Of a stretch of 64,000 nt of DNA, positions 49,005-59,565 are shown in pieces. The position numbers and the translations under genes were made by a program. The notes under the pieces were generated by a model. That model was not told the origin of the DNA. It did not search any database and was given only the letters and a program-made list of their open reading frames with translations. The DNA is from Acanthochromis polyacanthus. Taxonomy: Eukaryota > Chordata > Actinopteri > Pomacentridae. Where the stretch lies: NCBI RefSeq assembly GCF_021347895.1, contig NC_067124.1, positions 15,862,521-15,926,520 on the forward strand, read 5' to 3'. Position 1 is the stretch's first letter. Every line of letters starts with the position of its first letter.

Positions 49005-52000
49005 ACAGGTTTAAATGTTAATGGGAGAAAACCAACCCCTCTCCTGGTGAGAGGCTGTTCTGTACGAGGCAGAGGGTGGTTAGTCACTCTGTAGTGGCTT
49101 GTTTGAAATGAAGGGACTACGTTTCAATAACCACAGCTACAAAAGTGAAGAAGTTTACCTGACCCTTTTTTATTAGTATTGTGTCCATGAAATTCCTGAA
49201 GTTATTTTCAGCCTGTTGACAGTTTATTTTGTTATAAATCCTGTTTTTTTGTTATTTTTTCATAGCAAGAATTGTCAAAATGCCAAACAGTGGCTGTTTC
49301 AGATATAATGCTTGAATACTTGAAGGGCAAGCACTTAATAGGATTTCTGGGGCAAATGTTTTTTGGGGTTTTTTTGTTTTGTTTTTTCCTTCCAACATAG
49401 TGCTGTGCATGTTTTTACCACAAGGGAAGCCAGACGAAAACAAGCCCTGGACAGTGAAGTGAACGAACTTTTGTTGAAATCAGTGTTCGACTCTCATTTA
49501 TTTGTAACTTTAAATCATTTCCTCTCTTTAATGGTAGCTGCCTTTTGAATTTGAAAGTGCAGAATGCATGGGCTCATGTTATTGTGAGCAGGTCTGAGGA
49601 TTATTTATGTAAAGAAGGAAGGCCTGAGGGTACCAGTGACAACTGATTGCTTGAAGCATTTAGCTTCAGTAGCTTCATTTGAGGTTAACTCGGGTCTCTG
49701 CAAGTCGATGGTCAGAACTGCTATGAGCCTGTTGTGTGTTTGCGTGCGTGTGTGTTTGCGTGCGTGTGTGTGTGTGTGTATATATACGACGATATATTTG
49801 ATTTAGCTCAGGGTTCAGTGACAAAAATGAAAAATTTAACTCGTATGATGTCATCATTTTTGACGCTCAATGGGTTGTGTGCATGTAAACTCTTTTTCTT
49901 ACATCAGTACGTTTCTGTCCAGTCATACCTCATCATCCACATCACCTTGATTTCTCTCCCTTTCTTTGTTTTTTTTTTTTTTTTTTTTTTGAAATTACAC
50001 AACGTGGACCAAAAATGCATCAGATAATTTAACGTCACCTCTCATGTTCGGACTGTATTTTTGAGTCAGTGGTGTGACGGCTTTAAGGGAAGGAGAATCA
50101 CAATATGTGACCACTGAAAGCACATTGAGTTAGGAGGCTTTGTAGGTATTTTAAAGGCAAGGTCATACTACTTCCCCCTTCTGCATTACACTGTTATTGA
50201 AACTTCTTAATCATTCCTACTTCCCCCTTCACAGCATCTTATTCCTTAGTCTGGTCAAGGATACAATTGGCCTCATAATCACCTGTGAAGTTCATGCTGT
50301 TACGGATCTGCATGAAGGAAAATCGTCGTTTTTAATCTACCGAGGCATGTTTTAAAATGGATCTGGGCACCTTTGAATCATGTGAGGGACCAGAATACAA
50401 TTAAAGTACACCCACCCACATGTATCTGCTTTTGTTAATTGGTGATCTAATTAACACAAACCTATTTGTCACTGAATGTGGTCTGATTTTCAGTTTTTTG
50501 GACACTGACAGCAGCGTGTGGTCATTAAACATAATATTCAGAGTACAATGTTAATCCAAGTAAAGAATTTTAATATTAAACGTTTTGTCTTAAAATAGGC
50601 AAAAAGTACAGATGTTTTAGTTTTTAAATCATTGCGTTTTGGATACAGTTACATTGATATTGGAAAGAAAGTTTCACATGTTGTAAGAAGTCAAAATTGT
50701 GTTCTGTTTTGTTTCATTTTAATTCAGGAAACCTCTACAATTCCAATCACCTGACACTTTTTGATGTGTTGACAGAAACCTTCCTGTGCACTTCTGTTAA
50801 TAACACAGTGATGCTCCTTTCAATCATTTGCCAACAAGTGCTTGGCTGTTTTTTTTGTTTTTTTTTTGTAATCGGTTTTCTCTCCGGGAACACACAAAGC
50901 AGCATAATACTGACAGAAAAAGTCTGCAGTGCTTTTACATCATGTCATTTCAAGGAGAGGTAATTGTTAAAGGGAATAATGACACCCCTTAGAATCTGTT
51001 TCCAGCTGATTTTTGTTTACTGATATCACACAAGGTTTTTACAACTTGACTTTTATTTCTTGTCGCTGTAAATTCATCCCATTCCCATCCTGTTCATGCA
51101 TACTGTACATGTATCCCCATTCTGGCTTTCAGTGAAGCAATATTTCACATCTCTTAAGCCTTCTCAAGGTGTATGCTTTTGAAGAGTTCTGATATGTATT
51201 TTGAATATTCCAAATGCAGGACATTTTGTGAATTTTTGATATACGTATATGAATGATTTTTATTTTCACTGCCATGACAAAGATCTGTGATCTTCTCTCC
51301 TCTGCAGATTGTATCGATGGTGAAAAATGAGCCACATTTTTTTTTCCTTTTGTCTAATACTGCAGTTGTTTTTTGTGCTGTATTCCTCCTACACAGTGTA
51401 AGGTTTTATTGTTATATTATTACTATTATCGCTGAGTTGACTGCTTAGAGACAAAATGCAGATTTCATATGGAAACCAATAGCCTTGAATCTATAGAGTT
51501 TTTATGCTAAAAAGAAAAAAGAGAATGTATAGACAATCTTGTCACAATCAGAAGCTCCTCAAAGCGCTGATCTCCAGTGGACATTTTCCCAAGAAATCAT
51601 AGGTTTCAAATCTATGCTTTTTATTGTCTGTGAACCTTTTCTTTTTAAGTGTTATTTTATTTTGTAAAGGTGTGCAGGTTGAACTAAGCAAAGTGTGAGT
51701 GAGTGTAAAGTGTGTGAGGCCTTGAGGTGAGCTTGCCGCTACATGACGGGCCTCAACACACGACCGCTCCAGACTGCACACACACACAAAACCAACATTT
51801 AACATGTTACGTCCAAACATTTTAGTATTGTCCCCTGAATACTTTGTCCTTGAAAACTGTATGTATTTGTGCTTGCACTTTAGATCGCTTTGTCATTCTT
51901 TTTTTTTTTTTTTTAATTTTTGCTCTAAAGAATGTTACGTTTGTAGGTTACAGTATTGGAGCTGAAGTTCCGATATGATTAGGGTTTTTTGCGTTCATGT

Positions 52001-52950
52001 ATTTGCTACAATAATGGGAGCACAGAGGAATTTGGGCCTCACAACCTTCACCCCACATTTCAGTTCGAAACCCTTTTTAAATCTACTTTTCTGCTTTGTC
52101 TCAGGATTGTGGAATTTTTGTAGCTTGGAAATGAATTTGTAGACTTACAGGACTTCACCGTAAAGATTTGAATGACCTGTTTGGACCATGAAGTGGATAA
52201 GTATTACATGTACTCCTCTGTGATGTGATCTGATTATACATTAGAGCCTGTACTTATGAGGGAAACCGTACTGTTTGTGTACATAGATTGGGATTCTGAT
52301 TGTTACAACTGAAAACATTTCCAGACCTGACCCAGAATGAAATGTATTGAGCTACTTTAGCCCCTCATGCAGTTTTGTGTTAAGCAGACAATTCCATTAG
52401 CCAGTCTAAAGGATGATGATATACTTCATCAGCAAGTCAAACATATACTTTTATATATATATATATATTCAGTATTTACATTCTGCATTGGGGCTGTTTG
52501 CAAATACTGGGTCCTTTTTTTTTTTTTCTTTTCTTTTCACACTTGTTACATTTATTTCAAATGCCTCACTAGAGGTGAGTCTATTTTTTTTTCTACGTGG
52601 TATCAACCTGAGAAAAATGTAAACCTGCAAGAGAAACCTGTATTTATGCTACTGCTGCCTGCTTACCACAGTTTGTCCTGCAGTGAGCCTAAGACGAAGG
52701 ACTTGTGTACTCTGATGGAGCGATATTGTCTTTCCGATGGCTCGTTGTGTGTGGACCGAGAAACTGAACTGTTATTTCTGTAGCTTTACTCCTGTCTTTT
52801 TCTATACCGAACAGGTTTTATTTTATTAATGCATTTTGATGATGAAGAGTCATTACTGCAAGCTACTTTGAATTTGTTCAGGACTGCTATGATATAACCT
52901 GTTAATGTGACTCTTGGGTGGAATTAAACAAGAAACATTAACACACAGCT
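49005..52950 (+). other. lpcat1: Probable lpcat1 3' UTR
   Basis: After the stop come about 4 kb with no recognisable transposon or protein, then a clear transposon-rich zone. ATTAAA occurs near 50400, 50523, 50572 and 52922. The last is followed by a GT-rich stretch (GGTACGTGTTTGTC) and is my best guess for the cleavage signal. Reading frames within it (for example 52367-52783) lack homology. The UTR end is uncertain. Confidence 0.4.
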
Positions 52951-53502
52951 GCGTCGCTGTCACATTTGGTACGTGTTTGTCTTCTTTATGGATGCGTAGG
53001 AGTAGAATGTGATATGAGAGAGTGTGGTATGAAGAGTTGTGCTGTTTGGTCATTGTAACTGACATGGGCAATTGATGCACTAACGGATATAAATAGCCAA
53101 AGGACTTCATATCGATATCATAAATGCAGCAGTGATTTTTCTAGCTTAAGTTGTTCTGTATCCTCATTTTTAAGCTGTAACGATAAAAATGTCTTAAGGA
53201 ATGAGTCAGTTTACAGTCTCTCAATTCCCCATATTTGCCTTACTGTATTCAGATTCCTGTCCTCTGATACTGGATTGTTGCATAAATGTCTCCCTCTAGA
53301 GGTAACATGGAGGACATGCAGTCCTCCTGGGGTCACTTCAGACTGTTGAGCATCACATCAGCGTTATTGTACAGGATGAGCTGTCTAAACGGGCTCTATG
53401 CTGTAATGCTGGTGGCAGGGATCTATCCTGTCACTGCACTTTAAACAAAATGTCTAATATATGATGTGGCTCTTTTATCAAGGCATTTTTTTACGATTGA
53501 CA

Positions 53503-53614
53503 CAAAGAACCATAACTGATTTAATGAGCCATTCGCAGTTTCACTGTACCTGCCGTGTGTACTTAGACTTGCATGGCTTAATCTTTGAGACAAGCTGGCA
53601 GGATCAACCAGGTA
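53503..53614 (-). pseudogene. 18S rRNA 5'-end fragment
   Basis: Read on the minus strand the sequence starts TACCTGGTTGATCCTGCCAG, the universal 5' end of eukaryotic 18S rRNA. It continues GTCTCAAAGATTAAGCCATG, CAAGTCTAAGTACACACGGC and AGTGAAACTGCGAATGGCTC to ATTAAATCAGTTATGGTTC. About 10 bases (the TAGCATATGC part) are missing after the start, one base is lost near the other end, and similarity stops there. About 110 bp remain, so it is a non-functional rDNA fragment. The bases just before TACCTGG (minus strand) may be 5' external spacer. Confidence 0.93.
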
Positions 53615-53705
53615 GCCCAGATGGGACGAGCGTGCAGCGCACGGAAGTACACTGAACGACACCCAGCATGCTTGTGTTTTATTCCCTGTAGGTCTGACTG
53701 ACTTT

Positions 53706-54033
53706 TTGCCTGGCTTTAAAGGCATTAGAGGAGATTTAATTTCCTATGACTTTGAACGTAGCATTATGGAGAACAATCTTGAAGTTGTCTTTTCAGAAAC
53801 TGTCAATCTTTTAAGGATCCTGATCACCACAGCTGAAGCAGAGAGGTGTTTCTCAACCTTGAAAAGAGTGAAAACTTTTCTCAGAAACACCATGACCCAG
53901 GAAAGGCTGAATGCCTTGGCCATGCTCTCCATGGAAAAAGAGACTTGTTTGTGAAATGACAGATTTCAATCAGAAAGTCATTGATAAATTTGCTGGCCTG
54001 AAGGAGAGGAGAGCAAAATTGATGTTCAAGTAA
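53706..54033 (+). pseudogene. hAT transposase C-terminal fragment (ZMYM1-like lineage)
   Basis: The frame from 53706 reads MENNLEVVFSETVNLLRILI followed by TTAEAERCFSTLKRVKTFLR and NTMTQERLNALAMLSMEKE, the hAT dimerisation domain. It then stops at 53952-53954. A +1 shift resumes at 53956 as MTDFNQKVIDKFAGLKERRA and ends at 54033, the expected extreme C-terminus. A small gap removes the usual PMT before TAEAER. The N-terminal and catalytic parts are absent here. Confidence 0.85.
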
Positions 54034-54088
54034 CTGTTTTGTTGTCTTGTAATGCCCGTCTGCTAGTGCGCCTCCCCAGAATATTTTA

Positions 54089-54104
54089 TCACCAGCCGCC
54101 ACTG
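54089..54104 (+). repeat. hAT terminal inverted repeat (3' end)
   Basis: TCACCAGCCGCCACTG lies 55 bp after the end of the transposase remnant. Its complement CAGTGGCGGCTGGTGA has the form of a hAT end. The matching 5' end is not seen, so the copy is 5'-truncated. Confidence 0.7.
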
Positions 54105-54529
54105 TTTAAGACTCTGTCTGATCTTTGAACTGAGCAATGCCATTGACCTACCACTGCAGCACATAAATCACCAAGCAGTCTGTGGAACAAAAACGTGGTC
54201 GATGTCTGTTGATGCTTAACTGACAAATGATTTGTTTCTTCAGCTTAGTCGGCACATGACTGGTTTATTTGAAATGGGTATTTTCAAAAAGATATTTGAA
54301 TGAAAGTCTCCCCACTACAGAGTATAAATGTTGCTTTGTCTAGTAAACGAGTTGGTGTCTTTAAGTTTATTTTTAATTCAACCTCCAAACTTGGAGGCTC
54401 GTTTGAGACTCCTGTAATGACACCACCTCCATCTGCTCCATCACAGACTGACCAGCCCACCTGCTGGTCTTCTGTGCATCACCTGAGCCTTATTTTCAAT
54501 ATCTAGAAATTACAGGCCTTTCTCAAGCC
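54105..54529. other. Intergenic, nothing recognised
   Basis: Unique sequence between two transposon fragments. Confidence 0.45.
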
Positions 54530-54680
54530 CAGGCCCGGAGTGGCTGATCGGGAGGACCGGGACAATTCCCGGTGGCTCGGTCTGATGTTTGGGCTGCGAG
54601 GGCTGGTGTTCAGTCATGCCACTGGATTGATCATTCTGCTGCTGCCGCTGTTCCTGGGCCGCCTCCATTGGCAGCTTTTT
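54530..54680. repeat. GC-rich DNA-transposon end fragment
   Basis: CAGGCCCGGAGTGGCTGATC, followed by a GGACCGGGACAATTCCCGGTGG hairpin-like block, is a recurrent fish repeat text with a hAT-like CAGG..GGAGTGGC terminus. Its GC content differs sharply from the surroundings. No partner end was found. Confidence 0.5.
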
Positions 54681-56330
54681 TGTTTGTTTTTGTTTTTTTG
54701 TTGCAGACGCACAGTGACGTAACACGTCTGTGCACACGGTCAGAGGTGTTTGAAACATGTATGTCTATGGTTTGAAAGATGAAAACAGGAAGAGCAAAGG
54801 TGGTGTGGAGTAGTGACCCATTTTATTTTTTAGCATTAAAAGACAGTAAATGCACAAAGTCCACAATCGACAGGGAATAGGAAGAGATAAAAACATTTAC
54901 TGTCATTACTGATGTTGTCCAGTTTTAATAAAGTTCATGCTACTTTTATAAAATGATGAAAGTGAATAAATTGTATTTGTGTGATCTGTGTTTGATAGCT
55001 GTCTTTTCTCCGGTCATCCAGATGTTCAGAGAGAGCTGATGCCACATCTGGTCCAGCTGATGGAAGGTCTTGAAGTTCTCTGACTGAAGATGATCCTCTG
55101 GCTGGATTTAAGGTTCGGATGCTCAGGAACAAACTTCACCAATGAGCCATCAGGGAAGCTTTAGGATTATTAAATGCTGCTATGAAGGTTTCGCTGTTTT
55201 TCTTTGTGAATGCAAAGTGCTCCAACTGAAACTTGAACTAAAACGTAGCAGTAAATCCTTCCATCTGACAGGATTTAGTTGCATTAATAACCTCATAAAA
55301 TTCTAATTTTTATCCCAGTCTTGGTTGGAAATCAAATCTCTGTATTGATTCAGGTAAAAACTGAACTTCACGGCATGTTGGAGCAAAACAAACAGATGAA
55401 AAGTGTGATGGTGTTGGGTTGTCAGACCGTAATGTTGCAGCTCAAAGCAGCTTTTCTATCAGTTCATTCTGACATTCAGCTCTGAATCTACAGCAGATCC
55501 AGATGATGGTGATCCATGCTGTGGAAGTCTCACATCTCCTCATTTAATTACACTGTTTTTTTCACCAACACTTTATTTAATAAAAGTCCCATTTAGTTTT
55601 TATGACATTTTTTTTTTTAAATGTGACGTTTTAATTTCTCTGTGAATAACTGCAGTCTAGTGGAACAGCTGGAGTTGTAACATCTGTCCTGATATTGATC
55701 ATGAAGTACTGATCAGAATACTTTTGGTTGGCAGTCATCCCTGAAGTTTTACATGAAAAAAAAAATCTTTACTTGTGTTGTGAACTTTGGTAAGAAGCAG
55801 AAACTTTAGCGTTGCCATGGATACATGGGTGTTAAATTCAGTCCATGTTTCATTTTGGGATGCAGTCCAGCAGATGACTTTGTTTTTACTGACAGCTACC
55901 ATTCAGTCTGAGATATTAAGAATAAATAAATGTGCATAATGTGGAAATGAACAGATTTTATTTTGATTTATTCCTACAGCTGCCGCAGTCAAAGTTCCAG
56001 AATGTGGAGGAATTTAATCTCACGACGACAGACAATGAATATGATCTGAAAGTCGGGTTATTGTTGTTTATCAGCACAATACAGAAAGATTGTCAGAAAT
56101 ATTCCAGTTAAGAATATCATGATTTATGCAAATTTACCTCAATAAGGTGAACGTTCAGGTTAAGATTGTGCAATGATATTTGTTATGTAAGTTTAGCTGA
56201 TTAAAGTTTATGACTCTGCACTAAATATTATTTAAATTTACATTATAATATTTAGGGTCAGACCCTGCAGTATTGAGATTAAGAAATCAAATCTTCTATA
56301 AAATGTAAATACACTGAACTCATTTGGATA
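54681..56330. other. Intergenic, nothing recognised
   Basis: AT-rich unique sequence. Reading frames are short and unrecognised. Confidence 0.45.
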
Positions 56331-57030
56331 TACAGGGTGACACAAAAAAACAGGAACTTTTTAACAATCCAATAAAACCAAGAGTGATAGAAGAAAAAAT
56401 ATTTTATTCATAGTAATTGAAACCTTAAAACGTGCCATTTAAGAAAGAATGATGGAATTTTCATTTTTGAAAAACTACGTCCTGTAGATGGCGTCCTCCT
56501 GTACGAATGCATTCTTGAAGTCTGGGGCATTTGACTTCATGTTTCCACATGTTTGGAGCTGCATTTATTCCACAGATTTAACTTTTGTTCCAGTGAAAAT
56601 GATCCATCAGCAGATCATTTGCACTGCAACAAAAGTAAATCTGCACCCAGTTAATGACAAACACGAGAGGAGCTGTTGAAGGCAGGACAAGGGACTGTGG
56701 GACTGTGGAAGATGCTGGAGCTGAAGTGTCAGCGTGTGATCCACCGTCACCGACAGAATCAGCAAAATTGATGTGCTTCCAAAAGTGTGAGTGATGTGTG
56801 ATGAGATCCAAAAAAGTGTATAAATAAAAAAGGCTGTTATTGTGGTGATTTCATGAAGCATTTTCAAACAGTGATTGAGCTCCATTTCAGAAACAGTCAG
56901 ATCCGCTGGATGTAAATATAGATTAAAAAAAAAAAAAAAACCAGATTTGATGACCTTGAAGTAGCCACCTGCAGCTCCGAGTGTCAACGGAGTTGCCAGC
57001 CTCAGACAATTCATGCCATGTGCGCTTGAC
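56331..57030. repeat. Possible mariner-type remnant
   Basis: TACAGGGTGACACAAAAAAA, followed by CAGGAACTTTTTAAC, resembles the end of mariner-like elements. No transposase motif or opposite end can be recognised with confidence. The segment ends at the composite element beginning near 57057. Confidence 0.3.
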
Positions 57031-57060
57031 ATGAGGTATGGAGTAATAGGAGTGCCAAAT

Positions 57061-57428
57061 CAAAACATAAATAAATAAATAAATGTGGAAATATAAAGAG
57101 AAATAAATAAATGTAGAAATATAAAGAGAAATAAATAAATAAATGTGGAAATATAAAGAGAAATAAATAAATGTAGAAATATAAAGAGAAATAATTAAAT
57201 AAATAAATAAATGTGGAAATATAAAGAGAAATAAATAAATAAATGTGGAAATATGAAGAGAAATAAATAAATAAAAAGGAAAATTTTGTCTTTGCTTTTT
57301 ACCTTTTCTGTTTTTTCCTTTTATTTATTTATTTATTTATTTCTCTTTATATTTCCACATTTATTTATTTAATTACTTATTTCTCTTTATATTTCCACAT
57401 TTATTTATTTATTTCCCTTTATATTTCC
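57061..57428. repeat. Minisatellite arm, forward then inverted units
   Basis: Six plus-oriented copies of a ~30-40-bp unit (GTGGAAATATAAAGAG alternating with GTAGAAATATAAAGAG, joined by AAATAAATAAAT) run to about 57272. After a 45-bp spacer, three units follow in the opposite orientation (CTCTTTATATTTCCAC). The alternation of GTGG and GTAG units suggests duplication of a two-unit block. Confidence 0.9.
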
Positions 57429-57849
57429 TCAGTCCACCAAGAAAAGGAAAAATGCAAATCAGTTTGCTCTGGGCGGGGATTCTGAACACAGGAGTCCTGC
57501 CTGACACCAGCTCCCAGCACGGCTGAAGTGAAGCCATGTCACCGTTGAGCTTCGGCTTATTCTGCCACTGATAAGAAAATAAACATTAATTTACCGAATT
57601 AGCAGCGTCCTTTCAGTGTCTGATGGCTGAATCAGCCGAAGCTCCACGGTGACTCTGCTTCACTTCAGCCGTGGTCGGAGCTGGCGTCAGGAAAGAAGCC
57701 TGTGTGCAGGTACGACTCCCCTCCCTGAAAAGGAAGCCCCGCCCAGAGCAAACTGATTTGCATTTTTCTATTTCACGGTGTCAGGCCATTATGAAATAAC
57801 CACCAAGAAATAAAATGCAAATCAGTTTGCTTTCACTTGGTGGACTGAG
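57429..57849. repeat. Palindromic MITE-like core
   Basis: Outer ends CTCAGTCCACCAAG and CTTGGTGGACTGAG are exact inverted repeats. Within, 57449-57571 and 57621-57767 are imperfect inverted arms: both read AAAATGCAAATCAGTTTGCT, then CTGGGCGGGG, CCTGAC(A/G)CCAGCTCC and CACGGCTGAAGTGAAGC. The loop is about 50 bp. A third copy of ATGCAAATCAGTTTGCT occurs at 57815. Such a fold-back structure is typical of MITEs. Confidence 0.8.
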
Positions 57850-58000
57850 CTGTCAATCAAATGGCTCCAGGCGGGGCTTCCTCGTCGTTCCATACGACAC
57901 GCCCCTCTGAGCGGCGTCCCGACGGAGACCCTAAGCAAGCGGGGGCAAAGTTTCAGTGTTTTCCATTGATGTGTACGGCACGAAAATTAAAACAAGAAGA

Positions 58001-58080
58001 ATGCCGGCTCATTGTGCGGCATACAGTTGCACACTACATCGGACGATCAAGACAAGGAAACTTGGAATAACTTTCCACAG
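58001..58080 (+). pseudogene. Orphan THAP-domain first exon
   Basis: ATG at 58001 reads MPAHCAAYSCTLHRTIKTRK, then LGITFHR into a GTAAGA donor at 58081. This is the start of a THAP zinc finger (C2CH): Met-Pro, Cys5, Cys10, and a basic stretch leading to the F-H-R/F-P position where THAP genes usually have their first intron. No following exon with the remaining Cys/His and AVPTIF box was found downstream. It may be a captured exon, part of a THAP-carrying transposon, or a dead gene. The upstream segment 57855-57960 is GC-rich. Confidence 0.6.
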
Positions 58081-58199
58081 GTAAGAATAGTTTTGGGCTC
58101 GTTTTTTATTATTAAATCTTGTTGAGGGTCTATGAGAGCTAACTAATTAGCCATTAGCAAAACACTAACATGAGCTAACAGCTGGACAACCAAATACCA

Positions 58200-58440
58200 G
58201 ACGATTAATAGTAGCTGTAGTACAAGCAGTAGTAGTAATACGAAAAGTTCAAGCAGCAGTAGTAGTATAAGTAGCTGTTAGAGTCGTAGACGTAGTATCA
58301 GCATGTGTAATAGTATTACAAGTTGTAGTAGCAGTGACAGTATCAGCAGCAGTAGTTGGTGTATTACCACTAGTAGTAGCATTACTATTAATAACACCAA
58401 TACTACCAATTGTAGTAATAAAGCCTAACTCATATATATC
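58200..58440. repeat. Degenerate (AGT/AGC)n trinucleotide tract
   Basis: About 240 bp dominated by AGTAGT, AGCAGT and GTAGTA steps with many interruptions, turning into ACTA/ATTACTA steps at the end. The minus strand codes a Thr-rich artefact. It appears to be an old trinucleotide array inside the composite element. Confidence 0.75.
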
Positions 58441-58524
58441 CAGATTAGTATCTGTGTTCTTCCTCCAAACCCATTTTATGATTGGGATTACAGGCAATTC
58501 TTTAGGACTGCTTTCAAATAATTG

Positions 58525-58784
58525 AAATTAAAGAGAAATAAGATTAAAATAACATTAAAGAGAAATAAATAAATATAAGGAAAAACAGAAAAGGTAAAAG
58601 CAAAGACAAAATTTTCCTTTTTATTTCTCTTTATATTTACTAATTTAATTGTTTATTTCTCTTTGTATTTATACATTTAATTATCTGTTTCTCTTGCTTC
58701 ATTTATTTACTTCTCTTTATATTTCCACATTATTTTATTTATATTTTGATTCTATATTTCCACATATATGTATTTATATTTTGA
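58525..58784. repeat. Right minisatellite arm of the composite element
   Basis: Two diverged AAAGAGAAATAA units, then the 45-bp spacer in inverted orientation relative to the left arm (AAGCAAAGACAAAATTTTCC near 58602), then four or five diverged CTCTTTATATTTCCAC-type units. It is more diverged than the left arm. Confidence 0.75.
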
Positions 58785-59301
58785 GAATGCCGATTGGAGG
58801 TTTTGTTTTTAGTTCAATGGCTAAGTTACAGGTCAGACCCACCTCCAATACATATTAAGCATATGGGGGGGTTCGGGGTTGTTTTACACGTTTCAATAGC
58901 GAGGGGCGCCTGCCAAATGAGAGTGCATGTACATTCTCCGACGCCTCTGTCGGGCACTCAGTTCAGAGGATCGTCAAAGGGTTGCAGAAGAGGTGAGTTT
59001 ATGTTGTAGAAATCTCATAGTCTGTGTTTCATTGGAGGTTGTAATGTTTGTTAGAGGAGAAATGTGTTTTGAAATATGGCGTTTAAATATGTCATTGTCA
59101 TGTTGCAGAGATCATCTAATCACAATCTGTTTAATGAAAATTATTCAAAAATATTAAAAATCACGTCACAATTGCAGTAGTCAATAATGGCAAGATATTT
59201 TTCCAAAACCATGCAGCAACAGAGGGTAACAGTGTCAACAAAAGTATATTCATTTCATATCTATTTTTTCTCTATATGTTTTTGTATCCTTCTCTCTGTA
59301 G

Positions 59302-59565
59302 ATCTGCAAGACCATTCTGGGACACACAAAGGAGCGCTTCTCCTTCACCGACCATCTCGTCTGTGCAACCTTGTTGCAGGGAGACAGGTTTGAAGAACAT
59401 CACGGGTCATTTCCTGAAGAGGCACTGCAACGCACTTTGAAGGCCTACCCGATGCTGAATGGAGGCAAGCTGAAGACACAACGTGGTCTCATCTCCAGCA
59501 AAGTAGAGTTCAGAGCCTGCTGTGGTGCACTGGACCTATTCCAGTACTTGCATACAACCTCTCCC
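59302..59565 (+). pseudogene. hAT transposase internal fragment (ZMYM1-like lineage)
   Basis: The frame reads ICKTILGHTKERFSFTDHLV, then FEEHHGSFPEEALQRTLKAY and SKVEFRACCGALDLFQY, the segment that directly precedes the dimerisation domain in hAT transposases of the ZMYM1-like lineage. Homology ends near LFQY, after which the frame becomes low-complexity Pro/Ser. An acceptor-like TTCTCTCTGTAG lies immediately before at 59290-59301. This is the part missing from the fragment at 53706-54033. Confidence 0.8.

Larger units (their letters stand above)
57057..58784. mobile_element. 1.7-kb composite element with tandem-repeat inverted arms
   Basis: The outer ends match as inverted repeats: TCAAAACATAAATAAATAAA at 57060 and, reverse-complemented from 58784, TCAAAATATAAATA. 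Both lead into ATGTGGAAATATAAAGAG-type units. Each arm is itself a palindrome: AAAGAGAAATAAATA units, a spacer containing GGAAAATTTTGTCTTTGC (57278 and, inverted, about 58609), then the units inverted. Inside lie a 0.4-kb palindrome, a THAP-like exon and an AGT/AGC-rich stretch. A near-duplicate GAGTGCC (57050-57056)/GAATGCC (58785-58791) may be the target site. The class is unknown to me. Confidence 0.55.

Noticed and set aside
52367..52783. 138-codon frame after lpcat1
   Set aside because: Lies in the probable 3' UTR, crosses TA and T runs, no similarity.
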